Assembly (NCBI RefSeq): GCF_030272615.1
Contig: NC_081414.1
Location: forward strand, 910,225,009-910,289,008
From: Cryptomeria japonica
Lineage: Eukaryota; Streptophyta; Pinopsida; Cupressales; Cupressaceae
Reading direction: 5' to 3'
DNA length: 64,000 bases
A program made the translations under genes and the position numbers. Positions within the stretch are counted from its first letter, which is position 1; every line of letters starts with the position of its first letter. The notes under the pieces are model-generated. The model was not told the origin of the DNA. It was given only the letters and a program-made list of their open reading frames with translations, and ran no database searches. This document shows positions 1-11,888 of this stretch, piece by piece.

Positions 1-1
1 T

Positions 2-898
2 TAAGTTGGAAATGAAAATTTCCACTAGTTCTCGTTCAGGTAACTGAAGAGAACGTCTGCTAGACATCTGGCGCCATCGTTGCAGGAATACTGAGAATAA
101 TTCACCTGGTTTTTGTTTGGTGTTACATAGATCAGCCATGGTGATGTCGCGTTCAATATTATAAGAGTAATGAGATAGGAACTTCTGGATGAGTTCCTCA
201 AATGTTCTTATGCCACCTGGTAGTCGGGAAAACCATGAGGTGGTTGTTCCTCCCAAGCTTTGGGGAAAAAGGCGCATTAAGTATGTGTCCTCATAAGCTA
301 CTTCAAGACAAGCAGAATGAAATTCTCGGACATGATCACGGGGATCTCCCTTTCCTCTATATTTTTCGAATTTTGGTGTTTCGAACCCGCGTGGAAAAGG
401 TGGCATATAAAGATTCCTATCAAACGGATAGGGACAGATGTCGTTGAGTGAGAATTGATTGGTCTTAACACCACTATGAAGTTGTTGGGCGAGATTCTCA
501 ACTTGTTGCCGCAACATCTCTATTTCATTTGGAGGAGGAGGTGGTGGGTTACCTCGAGGGATGTTATATCTGATGTGATCTCTACGCCTTTCCTCCTCAT
601 GGCGACTTTGTCTTTCTGATGCTTGTCTTAATTGGGCAAGATCAAAGTCTGAGGGGAGTTTGGCTCCTTCTTGAGCAAGTCTTAAGAAGTGAGCATCTGC
701 GTTGCTCCTTAGTATTTCATCAAATAATCTGTTAAAATGAGGGTTATGCTGAACCCTTTCAATTGTTGAAGGAGTGGGTGTACCTGGGTTTTCATCATTC
801 CCAGTTCCTCCAAGTGCTTCTTGAAATTCATTGAGGTTGTCCTCTTCTTCCTCAATTTCTATTTCTCGTTGCCTTGATCGTGATCGGGTTTGAGCCAT
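2..898 (-). CDS. Ty3/gypsy retrotransposon Gag, N-terminal part (runs off the window)
   Basis: Reading leftward from an ATG at 898, this frame is open for 299 codons to the window edge with no stop. The start is Met-Ala-Gln-Thr-Arg followed by an Arg/Glu-rich stretch, typical of plant gypsy Gag. Residues about 120-125 are a proline run with a short Gln-rich helical stretch after it. Residues about 190-299 fit the retrotransposon capsid fold: a W-F-S-R-L-P block, then F-E-E-L-I-Q-K-F, then a segment resembling the usual G-E-S-L-x-x-Y/F-L-x-R-W. Gag would form the cytoplasmic particle that packages element RNA. The zinc knuckle and pol must lie left of the window. It is the only long undamaged frame here, suggesting this is one of the younger insertions. 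The 5' LTR, primer site and leader of the same element lie at 899-5211. Confidence 0.88.
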   Translation of the reverse strand, partial: MAQTRSRSRQREIEIEEEEDNLNEFQEALGGTGNDENPGTPTPSTIERVQHNPHFNRLFDEILRSNADAHFLRLAQEGAKLPSDFDLAQLRQASERQSRHEEERRRDHIRYNIPRGNPPPPPPNEIEMLRQQVENLAQQLHSGVKTNQFSLNDICPYPFDRNLYMPPFPRGFETPKFEKYRGKGDPRDHVREFHSACLEVAYEDTYLMRLFPQSLGGTTTSWFSRLPGGIRTFEELIQKFLSHYSYNIERDITMADLCNTKQKPGELFSVFLQRWRQMSSRRSLQLPERELVEIFISNL

Positions 899-3719
899 GT
901 TGTTTGCAAGTTTGTTTTTGAAGTTGATTGAAGATGATGATGAGTGGTGATGAAATGAAAGATTGATTGTTTAGTGATTTGTATTGTATGGGGATCTCGA
1001 GCACTTTAAGGTATATGTAACCGAAATTCCTTCGTTGAATTGCTTGCTTGTTTTGATGATTTTGGATGTGATAAGGTGTAGAGAAATCTGAGATGTGTTA
1101 CAGATTTTGACTACCTAGCAATGAGAGGATTCACTCATGAACTAGTTTTAACCTGCGTAGATGTGTCTCTTAGGATGAGTTTATCCTAGATGTAGAAACA
1201 ATCTAAAAGTGATGTGATGTGTTTGATTTTAAGCAATATCTAAAAAGAGAATTTGGGACAAGAACCTCTTAATGTTTTAAGAGTTTTTGGGATGGATTGA
1301 TGATGGAATGATAATGTATGAGTAAGATGATGGATGTTTTGTTTTCAACTTCAATAAAAACTTTGTGTCACAAATGGGACAAACTCTATCTCTTCCCTTT
1401 CGGGTGTTGGTGGCACTTCTCGAGCTGTGTTGTAGGTGATACAGATGTTTGGGAAGAATTTGGGGTTAATCTTTCCTCCTTGATTTTTGTGATAACTCAG
1501 AGCTCTATATTGCATAAAAGCTCTGCGGTTCAATGATTCGGAATCAAACTCGTTTGTTTTACCTTGAAGGTATAGACGCATGCGATGTAGAAAGACTCTA
1601 TGTGAGACAAAGATTTGTCTATTGAGATAGAAGAATTTCCTCCTTTTGATTAAAGCTTTTGAGCTTAATGGTCTCTTTTTCAAGGTGATACTCTGATGAC
1701 ACTTCTTCTTTCGCAAGATGTGAAGAATGGTCATAAATTTTTGACTCTTTGTTTGTTTGCACTTTGTTTTTGGTATTTTTGGTTGTGTTGACAGATGTTG
1801 GATGAGTACTTTGTTTTTGGGATTGATTTTCTGATTTTTCTTTGACAAGAAAACAAAGCAAGCACACAAACACAAGATTGTAGCCTTAAAGGCACAAATG
1901 AGTATGGGTCTAGATCAACCCAATCCTTGGACTTGTTTTTGACCCTTCCTTTAGATGTATTTTAAGGTGTAATTCCAAAGCCTGAAGTCGGCTCAATTTG
2001 CTCTAGGTCTGTAAAACGAACACACTTCAAACACTCTTTATCCCTAAGGTCAAATGGCCAGTTGTGATAAATTTAGCCCACATCTTGATATTTCTTCGAC
2101 TTTGGTACTACATACCTTATGAATCCCGCCGTGGCAGGTAAGGATGTGATATACTAAGTCTTGCACGAGCATAACAAATAGATGATCCCTATGATGGGGG
2201 AGTCACCACTTTTATCAAGCCACAAGTGACTTTTCAAAAAGCTATGTTTCTACTCAAGGAAATATGTATGGTGAGTATCTTGGGAGCAAAACCTTCTATG
2301 CTCTTGCACTAAATTATACCTCAAATATCCTCAATCAATAGAACAGGTGGGCTACTACTTAAAAGTGTTTAGTCATGTTCGATGGCTTTGGACATAAGTT
2401 CATTCTGCAGTGACTCACTTAAGAGCCTTGTAACTGGTGGTGGGGCCCATTTGTCCTTTCGGCCAGTTACACTGTAGGAACAGCTATACCCAAGGCTACA
2501 GCTTTCGCTCTCACCTGATTTCTATAGCGGCTCGAAGGATTTACCGCTCGAGGTCGTTCCCAAGAGTATCGATCCCTTGGCAGGCCTCTCTTAAAAAGAT
2601 AAAATTTTGAGCGTTACTAACACTTTTCTCTTGCACCTAGGACCATGAGAGCCAAGGGAGAGGATAGTGTGTGTTAGAAGTAGGACCACTCGACTGACTT
2701 TTTGTGCACAAGCGTGCCAAACACGTAAAACACTTGTTCCTTTTAATCCAGCATTTGCAAATGTGATCTAACTATTTGGAGATGTTGCTCCAACAGCCAT
2801 GGTGTTCTTTTTAACTTCAAAGCAATATGTTTTGTAATCTAGAAGTTGAAAGTCCTGGTCAACTTAATGAAAAACACGATTGCATGAAGGAAAATTTGTT
2901 TTTGCCAAAATGAAGACAAGTGGATTGTGTATTTTATTTGCACCAAAATTTGAAGTGTGGCTTGTGATTTTTAGATTTGATGCAAGAAAATGGAATTGTT
3001 TGGTTTTAAGCACCAAATAAAGTGTGTTTCCTAACTTGCAAGAAAACAAATGTTTGAATTTTGTTGTTCTTTTTACCTTGCAAATAAAGAAAGATGAATT
3101 TGTTTTAAGCACCAAAAACAAATTTGAGGTTCATTTTATGCACTCCAAAATGAGATGTGAGGTTTATTTTAACTTATGCAATAAGGGAAAAATGAATTCT
3201 TTTTAGCCAACTTTTTAAAGAAAGTAAAAAGAAAGATTTTTTTAGAGCATCTACTAACTCCTTTCCCTGCACACAAAAAGATTAGAACCTGCACCTGGTC
3301 AATAGTCAAAGCGTTAGTGTGGGCTTACACAAGCCTAAATGCTGATTTTGGGTTACAAAGCGAATTGGACAACACTCTGTCGCAATAGCGCTATTCTGCT
3401 TTTTTTTTTTTGCAAAAGCGCTAATTAATACAATAGCGCTAGTCTGCGGTCGCAGAAGCGCTATTTTACACAGTAGCGCTGAAATAATAGAAAAATCCGG
3501 AAAGTCAAAAGCGATAAAATAGTTGCAATAGCGCTAGAACTGTGACAAAGGCGCCAGAATAGAATCAATAGCGCTAAAACTTTTTCATTAGCGCTATTAT
3601 ATGGACAATAGCGCTAAAAGAAAATGTTGCAATAGCGCTAGAACGTGTTCAATAGCGCCGAAGCGCGACCTGTGTGGTAGTTTCAACAAGCAAAAATGTT
3701 AATTTTCAAAAAAAAACAA
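899..3719 (-). other. Long untranslated leader of the left-edge gypsy element
   Basis: About 2.8 kb separates the primer-binding site from the gag ATG, which is long even for plant gypsy elements. I see no convincing gene in it; antisense and sense ORFs up to 174 codons occur but have low-complexity composition and no recognisable motif. On the minus strand a pyrimidine run ends in TTTTTGTGTGCAG near 3272-3285, a plausible splice acceptor of the kind seen in leaders of some large gypsy elements; I cannot pair it with a donor. Confidence 0.6.
3381..3670. repeat. Array of AGCGCT palindromes beside the primer site
   Basis: Ten exact copies of the self-complementary hexamer AGCGCT, usually within AATAGCGCTA, occur in about 290 bp, with decayed forms (AGCGAT, GGCGCC, AGCGCC) between them. 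Spacing is irregular, about 15-60 bp. The array lies just inside the leader, 50-340 nt from the primer site. The right-edge relative has a weaker version after its own primer site (TTTTGGCGCTATTC near 63911). It would be transcribed as repeated self-pairing RNA motifs. Confidence 0.85.
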
Positions 3720-3760
3720 AGATCAGAAGGTTGCGTGTTCGATTCACGTCGGGTTCACCA
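3720..3760 (-). promoter_or_regulatory. Primer-binding site, extended 41-nt match to tRNA-Trp
   Basis: On the minus strand the site begins TGGTGAACCCGACGTGAATC, two bases inside the LTR end. The plus strand here reads as the 3' half of plant tRNA-Trp(CCA) with its CCA tail: acceptor strand, T arm with GTTCGATTC, variable loop and the 3' side of the anticodon stem. The tRNA comparison is from memory. A usual primer site is about 18 nt; this match extends to the anticodon. Because only the 3' half is present, it is not a tRNA gene. Confidence 0.82.
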
Positions 3761-3762
3761 AA

Positions 3763-5211
3763 TGATGCCCTCCTAAATGACACAAAGATTGTTAGTTTAA
3801 GATCAAACAACATAAAACACACAAGATGTTAGAGTTAATCAATCAAAAACCAAAACATACGAAGGCATTCCAAAGGAGACACTAAAAAAACATACTAAAT
3901 ATATCTAACTAAATAAGTAAAGACAAATGAGATATCTCCAACTATCTCTTAGCATGAGATTAGCTCCTTCTCCCTTGTTCCTCTCCTCTCCAAGTTCCAA
4001 AATAGTGTAGCTCTCAGCAACTTTTTGCACTATGGATGCTTATGGAGGATTGAGATTGTAGAATAGCTCCAAACATGAAATGAAAAGCTATTTTTAATAC
4101 TAAAATGATGTATTTTACCAAAAAGACAAGATTTAGATTGTTTATACTAAAATGCTCTCTAAAATGGCTATAGTCTAAATGCATACAAGTTTTCAGGATC
4201 TGGATTATGAAGGAATGGGCTCTATTTATAGGAAAAATGGAGCAATGGATGGCCAGGATTGAAGGGTTTAATCAAGGGTCAAGCTTGAAAGTTGGGGATC
4301 CATGTGCACAATTGGCACCAATAAAATAATGACAAGTGTCAACACAGGATTGGGTTGAAAGAAGAGGTTGGAGGCATTAAAGGCCTGAGAAGACCTCATG
4401 GTTATCTAAAGGCTAAGGGTCAAGCCTAAGTTAGGATTACCCACTGGATTAGGAGTTAATCCAGGGATAAACCTTTGTGCAAATGATTAAGAGATAATCA
4501 TGGTCAAAGCATTAAAGGCTTGATGAGACCCTTGGGTTGGGTAGAGGTTGAGTCAAAACAAATGTTTTAACCATGTAGGAGGGTTTGGGTTAACCATTAA
4601 TGGTTATTTGGAGACTTTGGGGATTAAGTGGTTGAAAGTTGGAAGCCTTTAATGGTTTTCAAAGACTTTGGGGTTTTTGGTGGTTGAAGGTTGAAAACCT
4701 TCAATGGTTATCCAAGACTTTGGGCCATTTGAGAAGTGACTCCATTTTTGCTTAGGAATGTGACAATATTTAGGAAATGGTTTAGGCTAATTAGGAAGGG
4801 TTTAGAAGAATCTAGAAGGGGATTAGATTTTTTGCAAGTGGATTTGGTGGGTGAGGGAAAATAGGATTTTATTAAAATAAAAATTCATTTATTCCAATAA
4901 ATGTGTGCAAGTTGCATTTGTAGGAAAATGCAAGTGGGGTGGGGATAATGATTTAAATAAATGTTTTATTTAATTTATTTAAAAGAGGAAAAGGAATTTT
5001 AATTAAATAAATTGATTTTATTTATTTAATTGATTGAAATTTGATTTAATGAATTAATTAAAATAAATTGAATAATTTATTTAATTAATAGAAGAATGTT
5101 TGGGGATGAATTAATTAAATATTAATTTAATTAACTGGTGGCTAGTGGATTTTTAATCAAATAAATACGAAATACTCATTTAATTAAAATGGACAGATTT
5201 ATGTGACTACA
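3763..5211 (-). mobile_element. 5' LTR of the left-edge gypsy element
   Basis: A 1,449-bp LTR in minus orientation, starting TGTAGTCACATAAATC at 5211 and ending CATCA at 3763, two bases before the primer site. It is homologous along its length to the LTR at 61832-63782. A TATAAATAGA box lies at 4221-4230 on the minus strand. The upstream part (about 4860-5200) is AT-rich with many TTAATT/ATTTAAT words; the middle (4580-4740) has about three tandem units of roughly 65 bp around TTAATGGTT and ACTTTGGGG. The LTR abuts chromovirus coding sequence at 5212-5213, so the element is inserted in that pol gene. Confidence 0.88.
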
Positions 5212-5212
5212 A

Positions 5213-6939
5213 TATGCATTGGTGCAGGCACTCAGGAAGTGGAGGCATTACTTGCTTCCTAAGGAATTTGTTGTGTATACAGACAACCAGGCAGTCAGTT
5301 TCTTGAATTCTCAGGATAAACTCAACCATAGACATGTGAAATGGGTAGAGTACCTACAAGCATATACATTTACTCTTAAGCACAAGAAAGGCCAATGTAA
5401 CAAAGTAGTTGATGCTTTGAGTAGGAGATTGTTAACTATTCAAGAGATCCAAGTAAAGAGTATTGGGACTTATTGCTTTCAAGATTTATATCCTAATGAT
5501 GATGATTTTGTTGTTGCTTATAAAGTTTGTATTGCTTTTGAGAATCATTTTCATAGTGAGTATGCTGACTATACATTGCAGAATGATTTGTTATTTAGGG
5601 GAGGACAGCTATGTGTTCCTAAAGGTTCCATGAGAGACAATCTCATTCAAGAGAAGCACAATGGGTGTTTGAATGGCCATTTTGGTCTCAACAAGACCTT
5701 AGAGTTGGTTCAACACTTTTATTACTGGCCTAAGATGCAGAGAGATGTCCAAAGGTATGTTGAATAGTGCATGGTATGTCAGAAGGCCAAAGGTAATAGA
5801 ACTAATGCTGGTTTATATCAGCCACTTCCCATTCCTTCTAGGCCATGGGAGTGCATCAGTATGGATTTTGTTGTGGGTCTACCAAGGACAAAAATAGGGC
5901 ATGACAGTATCTTTGTGGTTGTTGAAAGATTTAGTAAAATGGCTCACTTTATACCTTGCAAAACTACTAATGATGCTAGTCATATTGCTTTCCTTTTCTT
6001 TAAAGAAGTTGTCAGAATTCATGGTTTGCCATCTAGCATTGTATCAGATAGAGATGTTAAGTTTTTGGCTCATTTTTGGAAGACTTGTTGGAAGAAATTG
6101 GGTACTAACTTATCTTTTGGCTCATCTTACCATCCACAGACAAATGGCCAAACAGAGGTGGTGAATAGAACATTGGGTAATCTACTCAAATGTCTCACCA
6201 AGGAGTATGGACAAAGCTAGGATCAGCTCATCCCACAGGTAGAGTTTGCCTACAAAGACAGTGTAAACAGATCTACTGGTAAGAGTCCATTTTAGGTTGT
6301 TTATGGTATGCATCCAAGAGGTGTTTTTGAGTTACATGATGTGACTAACTTGCAACATGTTAGTGGGATATCAGAAGACATGGCACAATCTCTCAAAGAG
6401 ATACATGAACAGGTTAAGCAGTCTTTGCAGGATACCACAGCAAGAGTCAAGGCAAGGGTGGATGCTTCAAAGAGGGATGTCCAATTCACAATTGGCAATT
6501 TTGTGATGGTACATCTCAACAAGTCTAGATTGAAAAGGGAGTTCCTACCAAGTTACAAATGAGAAGGATTGGACCTTGCAAGATTTTGGCTAAGTATGGT
6601 CCAAATGCTTATAAAATTGATTTACCTGCTGATGTTTCTTTATCTCCTATCTTTAATGTTGCAAATTTAGTACCTTTCAAGGGGCAGCCTCCAATAGAGA
6701 ATCAAAGAGTTTCAAACATTTCAAATTCCCTTTCTAATCTACCTCTCCCCTCTTCTTCTTCTCCCATTCCTGAACAGGTACTTGATTCCAGAATCATCAA
6801 GAAGACTAGAAGGCATGACTACTTTGAACATTTGGTCAAGCGGAAAGATCAACCAGCCTCTGAAGCCACTTGGATACTTAAAAGTGACTTCCCCAAGGTC
6901 GGTATTCCTCTCTCTTTTCTGCCCAAAGGAGTCACATGA
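5213..6939 (+). pseudogene. pol: Chromovirus (Ty3/gypsy) pol tail: RNase H, integrase, chromodomain
   Basis: Starts mid-gene because the minus-strand LTR interrupts it. In order: end of RNase H with Y-T-D-N-Q and a final V-V-D-A-L-S-R-R (5213-5430); the H2C2 zinc region, H...GHFG then CMVCQ (about 5655-5790); and the integrase core with all three acidic residues in S-M-D-F, V-S-D-R-D and G-Q-T-E (5840-6165). A basic linker follows, then a chromodomain ending S-E-A-T-W-I (about 6784-6880). In-frame TAG codons at 5765, 6218 and 6293 sit where Gln, Trp and Gln are expected, and a one-base shift near 6550 moves the C-terminal part to another frame. Chromodomain integrases bias insertion toward heterochromatin. 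The rest of pol and gag should lie beyond the left edge. Confidence 0.93.
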
Positions 6940-6961
6940 CTTCTTTGTCACCCGGGGAGTA

Positions 6962-9438
6962 TGGTGCAGGAACACCTAGCCCTCATTTTCAACACAGGTT
7001 TGAGAGTAAGTTTGATTTTCATTAGCTTTGAGTGGGAATGGTTGTTTAAGTTGTTTTTGTGTTGCTTTAAGTTGTTTGGATGAGTTTTGAACTCATTGTG
7101 AGGTTTTGTTTTCCTGTTTTCATCTTTTGCTCAAAATTGCCAATTTTGGAGTTGCCTGGCAAAATGTTGTAAAAAGTGAGTTTTTAATGTGATTTAGTTT
7201 TGAAAGGGTCTAGGAATGTTTTGTGTTTGGTTTTTAGGTGTTAGAAGTGTTCTTAGGTGTTTTGTAGGTTTTGAGTTCAACCCTACACCTTCTAGGCATA
7301 AAAGTTGTCATTTTAGGCATCAAAAAGGTCAAATTTAGTGTGCTTGGACATGTAACTGTCTGTACAGGAGGTTAACCAACTTGGAATGGTATTTATTCTC
7401 TTGTTGGAACTATTTTAATGGTTGTTCAATCGGATTTATCAATGATTATGAAAGTTTGCACTCATTTTGCCTTGTTTTTCCCTAGTTTCTAACTTGATGT
7501 GAGCAGTAGTCTGTACACCTGCTGTACTTTTCCGTACTGTTCTTGCATTTTCAGTTTCTACTATGTTTTCTTAGACTTCTCCCTTTGGTGGCATTAAATT
7601 TGATTAAGTTTTGAGGTTGTAGCAAAATTGGTTTGATTTGACAGTTTCACTGCCCTGTCTAGGAATTTGGGCAAGGATGCTTGACCAACTTGGTTTCTTG
7701 AAGTCCTAAAATGTTCATGGCTTCTCAACAACTAGTTGGTCAATTTATAAATTATGTAAATATGTGTTTTGGTTTCAAGAGTGTAGGTACAAGGAGTTTT
7801 GTGGCCATGGAGCCCTAGGCAAGTATGCTATTTGGCTAGGGTCTTGCATAAGTTTGATGCTTTGCTCTCCCATATTAATTGCATTCTTTTGGTGAACAGA
7901 CCTATGTGATGTCCAAGTGATATGTGCAAGCAAAGAGGCTTCCTAATCCTGGAAAAGGAGGGTTATATGTTTCGGTTTGGTGAATTGTAAACCAAAATAG
8001 TGAGTCACTATTTGGTAGTAGTTTTCCTTCCTTGTTTGCTCTCCACCATTCATTGGTGTGTGAAAACCTCTGTCAATACTTTGTTTGTTTGAAAAAAAGA
8101 ATAAAGAGAGGTGTAAGCCCTAACCATGGGTATTGTAAATGCCAAGATCAAATAATGATCTTTTTTGGCAAAATGAAAAATGCCCAGTAGGTTGTCACAG
8201 TCAAGTATGACAGATTTTTACATGTTTGTTGAAGTTGTACATGAATTTCTCCTCTCCAAGTTGTAGTTATGAAGGACTTCAAGCATGAATAAGGTAGAGA
8301 ATTGCTAAGAAAGCACAAATAGAGCTTAAAATAAGAGTTTTAACATTGTAAAGTGCAGGTCCAAAGTGGGAAAAACAGTGAAAAGAGAAAAGTGCAGTCC
8401 TATTTAGCTTGACAGTGAACTATTTGCTATTTTGTAATTGCCTAATGCATTTTGTGTAGGGAAAATTGGATTCCTTCTTGTCTCTAATGTTGGCCATGTT
8501 CATATGCTTCAGTTTGTAATTGGAATTCTTGCAAAGTTGTCTTTGTAGAAGGCAAAAAGTGAAAAGTTGTCAAATGTTGCATTTCCCTTTTGTGCATTTT
8601 ATGAAAATCTTGTTCTTCACTTTGTGAGCTTTAAACCTTCTTGTTTATGGCCTGGTTAGTCAACAGCAAGGTAGAATTAGGTTTCCCTGAGTCATTTGGA
8701 GGATCTCAAGTTTGAAATTTGGTTTTTGCCAACAAGCCCTACCAAAACCCTCTTTTTATGCCCATTTTTGGGACAGTCACGGAGAAGGCTTTAGGGAACC
8801 CTAAACTTGGTCAATCTTCAAGAACCCCCAAAAGGGTATCCAAATATGTGATTCTTTGAGTCAAGAAGTCCATCACTTGAGCAAGGTGAGTATAAAACCC
8901 AAAAGGAGGGCTAATTGCGTGTAGCCTTTTTAGGCCTTAAACTTGAGTTTTTATCAAATCGGGTACACAAATGGTGGATGTAAAACACAAAAGTCATCAA
9001 TGCTAGTTGAAAAAAGTTGTCCTCACATGAATTTAACACTTTTTGTGTGGTAGACTCCAAAAACTTAGTTTTAGCACTTGAGGAGGATTTCTACATCTCA
9101 AAATGTAGAAGACAAAAGACACCATTGGGAGCAAAACTTGGTATCAATGTGCAAACCAATAAAAGGAGACCTTGTGCAGTCAACAAGCAGGTTAGGGATA
9201 GAGAAATGAAAGCCTAGAGGATGAATAAGGAGTTAGTTTACCAAGCCAGAGTGATTATGGGGTTGAAGCCTTTGAGCAACCAAGAAGTCTTTCTTAGGGA
9301 GGTGGATCAAGAGGAGGTTTCAAGTTGTCTATGAACCTTGCACTCTAATTACAGCAACAATACCTTGAAATTAGTAAGGACCTATACTTAGTGAACATAC
9401 AAGTCACTTGAGAATTCCACTTGCACTACCTCCCTATC
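6962..9438 (+). mobile_element. Probable 3' LTR of the chromovirus, right end not determined
   Basis: A purine tract, GGGGAGTA, at 6954-6961 is followed by TGGTGCAGGAACACC at 6962, the usual polypurine tract and LTR start after a chromodomain ORF. I could not fix the right end, because element B's truncated LTR begins at 9439 and no second chromovirus LTR is present for comparison. The stretch is T-rich with no supportable gene. Only the first few hundred bases are confidently LTR. Confidence 0.5.
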
Positions 9439-9919
9439 ATATTTGTAATAATTTTATTGTAATATTGTGAAGTTGTAAGAGAAACCTTTAACAGGGTAAA
9501 AGACTCTAATCAAGTCTATAAATTGTAAAGCCTCTAACCAAGTGCAGCATTTAGATGAAGTGTTGTAAAATCCTTTAGCAAGGTAGATCTAATAGATCTT
9601 GTTACTCCTAACAGGGTAAGCTATCAGAAATAGCTAAACATGTAGCTCTAATCGAGCACTCTTTATTATTGCAATAGTGAAGTTGTGGGTGCCATCCCTA
9701 CCACAGTTTTTCTCTCTAACCAAGAGTTTCTGTGTAATCAAAATATATGTGTTATGGAGTGAATCATGTATGATTGTTATCTATTTGTTTTAGTTTTATA
9801 TTATGTTACTGCACTACTCGGTTTATGTATAACAGTAAAGATATTATTGAAGAAATGTTTTGAAGTATTGATTCACCCCTCCCCTCTCAGTACATTAGCT
9901 TTCCATATTGGGCCTAACA
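9439..9919 (+). repeat. Element B 5' LTR, truncated
   Basis: Collinear with 16332-16811 of the 3' LTR, ending GGGCCTAACA. It keeps the two conserved downstream blocks, CACAGTTTTTCTCTC and GATTCACCCCTCCCCTCTC. The U3 part with its promoter is absent, so this copy probably cannot start its own transcript. A short ORF across its right end is an artefact of LTR sequence. Confidence 0.88.
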
Positions 9920-9921
9920 AT

Positions 9922-9933
9922 TGGTATCAGAGC
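9922..9933 (+). promoter_or_regulatory. Element B primer-binding site (tRNA-iMet)
   Basis: TGGTATCAGAGC, two bases after the LTR, is the standard Ty1/copia complement of initiator tRNA-Met. Confidence 0.93.
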
Positions 9934-9981
9934 TTGAATCTTGGAAAAGGGTTTAACTACCTAAAGAGAAAGATCTTATCA

Positions 9982-11334
9982 ATGGAAGGCTATAAACAAT
10001 CTTGGAGAATTGTGTATCTACAAGAAGAGCTGGATCATTCTAATTAAGTGATTGGAGACATGCAAAGGCAAATGCAAAAATTTCTGAAAGTGAGAAGAAG
10101 ATTATCTGATGATTTGCAGGACTCTCAAGAGTTAGTGGAACAAATTGATACATCTTCTCAGAATAGTATATCTGAAGAAACTAAAGAAATGATTGGAGTA
10201 TTGAAAGAAAAGAACAAAGCACTGGCTAATCAACTAAAAGCAATGAAAAGAGAACATGAACACTTCAGCACACAGATGACTGAAAATCTTGATGCATTGA
10301 GAAAAACTGAGGATAAAGTAAGAGATCTAGAAAGAGAGAAGCAATAGCTTGAATTATTAGTATCTGATAAGAATAATGAAATCATAAGGTTGACTGGAAT
10401 TCAACAAAACCTATTAGATCAACTAGGTTATGCACATCATGAAGCAATTCTGAAGAATGATGAGAATCAAGCATTGAAACTTGAAGTATCAAAGTTAACC
10501 GATGAACTTGAAATAGAGAAGAAATCCAAAGAAACATTGAAGAAGAGCTATGAAGCATCAAAGATGTTTGATGAGCAACTGAACACAAGACAACCCAACA
10601 AAGATGTAGGACTCAGTTACAAAGGAAAAGTCTCTACCGAGAAAGGAATTCATACTACTGAGAGAGGAGAATCATCAAAGCAAGTTGGAAACAAGAATAA
10701 CATCAAAAGAAAGAAGCCTATTTGCAACTACTGTGGAAATCAAGGTCACGCTGCTAACATATGCCAAATTAGAAAAGGTAAGCAACCGAATGCCACTAAG
10801 TCCAATGGTTATTGTTACAATTGCAATAAATATGGTCATGCATCTAATCAATGTAGGACAAAGTTTGTTAACAATTATCAAAAGGCAAAATTCAAAGGTT
10901 TTTGTAAAAACTGCAATAGATATGGACATAGTATCGAGAAGTGCTGGTTTAAGCAAAAGAACTATATGTGGTATGCACACCGAGCAAATGCTAGAGGTTA
11001 CCGAACTCACACAGATCCTTACCGATAGTATTCTGCAGTACCATGGGATTACAATACAAGGATATGGTATGAATGTTGTGGAATATATGGACATATAAGT
11101 GCCAACTATTTTATAAGGTTTGGAATGAACAACAGAAGATCATGGAGAAATCTTGGTATGGCATGTTTTCATTGTCACAAAGCTAGACATTTAGCTGGAG
11201 ATTGCAGAGATCAACCTAGAAAAGACACTGAAGAAGTAAAAGAAAAATTAAAGATGATTTGGAAAAAGAAGGAAATTGTGTCAAATGAAGAAAGCACCTT
11301 ACCTACCGAGTTAGGTGCACCTATTCCAAATTAA
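9982..11334 (+). pseudogene. gag: Element B ORF1: Gag-like coiled coil plus CCHC zinc knuckles
   Basis: One frame from ATG 9982 to TAA 11332, about 450 codons, broken by TAA at 10045, TAG at 10345 and TAG at 11026. Codons up to about 230 are a charged heptad-rich coiled coil (L/I every 3-4 residues among K and E). The C-terminal part has CCHC knuckles: CNYCGNQGHAANIC, CYNCNKYGHASNQC and CKNCNRYGHSIEKC, then a decayed one (ECCGIYGH) and CFHCHKARHLAGDC. Knuckles of this type bind packaged RNA in Gag. The usual copia capsid domain is not recognisable; the protein resembles the nucleocapsid end fused to a coiled coil. Element E's ORF1 has the same plan. Confidence 0.85.
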
Positions 11335-11888
11335 TCGGTAAAGGTATGAAGGGACTACATTCTCTAAAGGTTAAAATCTTAACAGTTCCTATTCTTTTAT
11401 GTACTTAATTCAAAATCTGCATAGTTAAGATGTAATAGTAAGCTTGAAATTCTATCAAAGTCTTTTGAAGCACTTTACAGGAAACTTGTCAAGTCAATAA
11501 ATACAAGAAGACTGTCAAGTTAGTAAATGAAGGAAGTTTGGTTACTCGGTTAAAACAAAAAAGGAGAGTAAATTGGTTAAAGAGGAACCAAGTGCATTTA
11601 ATATTTTTGACCTAATCTGCATGGAGCCCGATAAGGTATTTTGTGTACTTAAAAGCATTTTCGCAGTCATTTACACTTACCAAGTTTTCGAGAGAACAGA
11701 GTAAGCGATTCAAAGGTGATCAAACCTCCGACAAAGCAAATTCAAGGTATTTACATCAAATCTCAACACATTGTTAAGCTGGTTTACCGATCTTATCCAG
11801 TTGCCATTATCTGCTAAGTATAAAGCATCTATCGTTTGAAATCCTAAAACCCTAAGGACTCTTTGCTAGTTTTTATCTGAAATCTACA
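11335..11888 (+). other. ORF1-ORF2 spacer of element B
   Basis: About 550 bp with no gene. In a complete copia element the protease-integrase-RT gene would follow gag here; no remnant is visible. The tract just before the ORF2 ATG could be its 5' untranslated region. Confidence 0.6.

Noticed and set aside
1351-1875. 174-codon minus-strand ORF in the gypsy leader
   Set aside because: Lys/Asn/Ser-rich, no motif, overlaps other leader ORFs and lies in an untranslated region.
3381-3670. CRISPR-like array
   Set aside because: The repeated word is only 6-10 bp, spacing is irregular and the context is a plant retrotransposon leader.
3720-3760. Possible tRNA-Trp gene or pseudogene
   Set aside because: Only the 3' half is present, with CCA encoded and followed at once by an LTR end; this is a primer-binding site.
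9766-10047. 93-codon ORF at the start of element B (also near 16658, 49443 and 57703 in LTRs)
   Set aside because: These ORFs lie inside LTRs and recur only because LTRs are repeated; no protein character.
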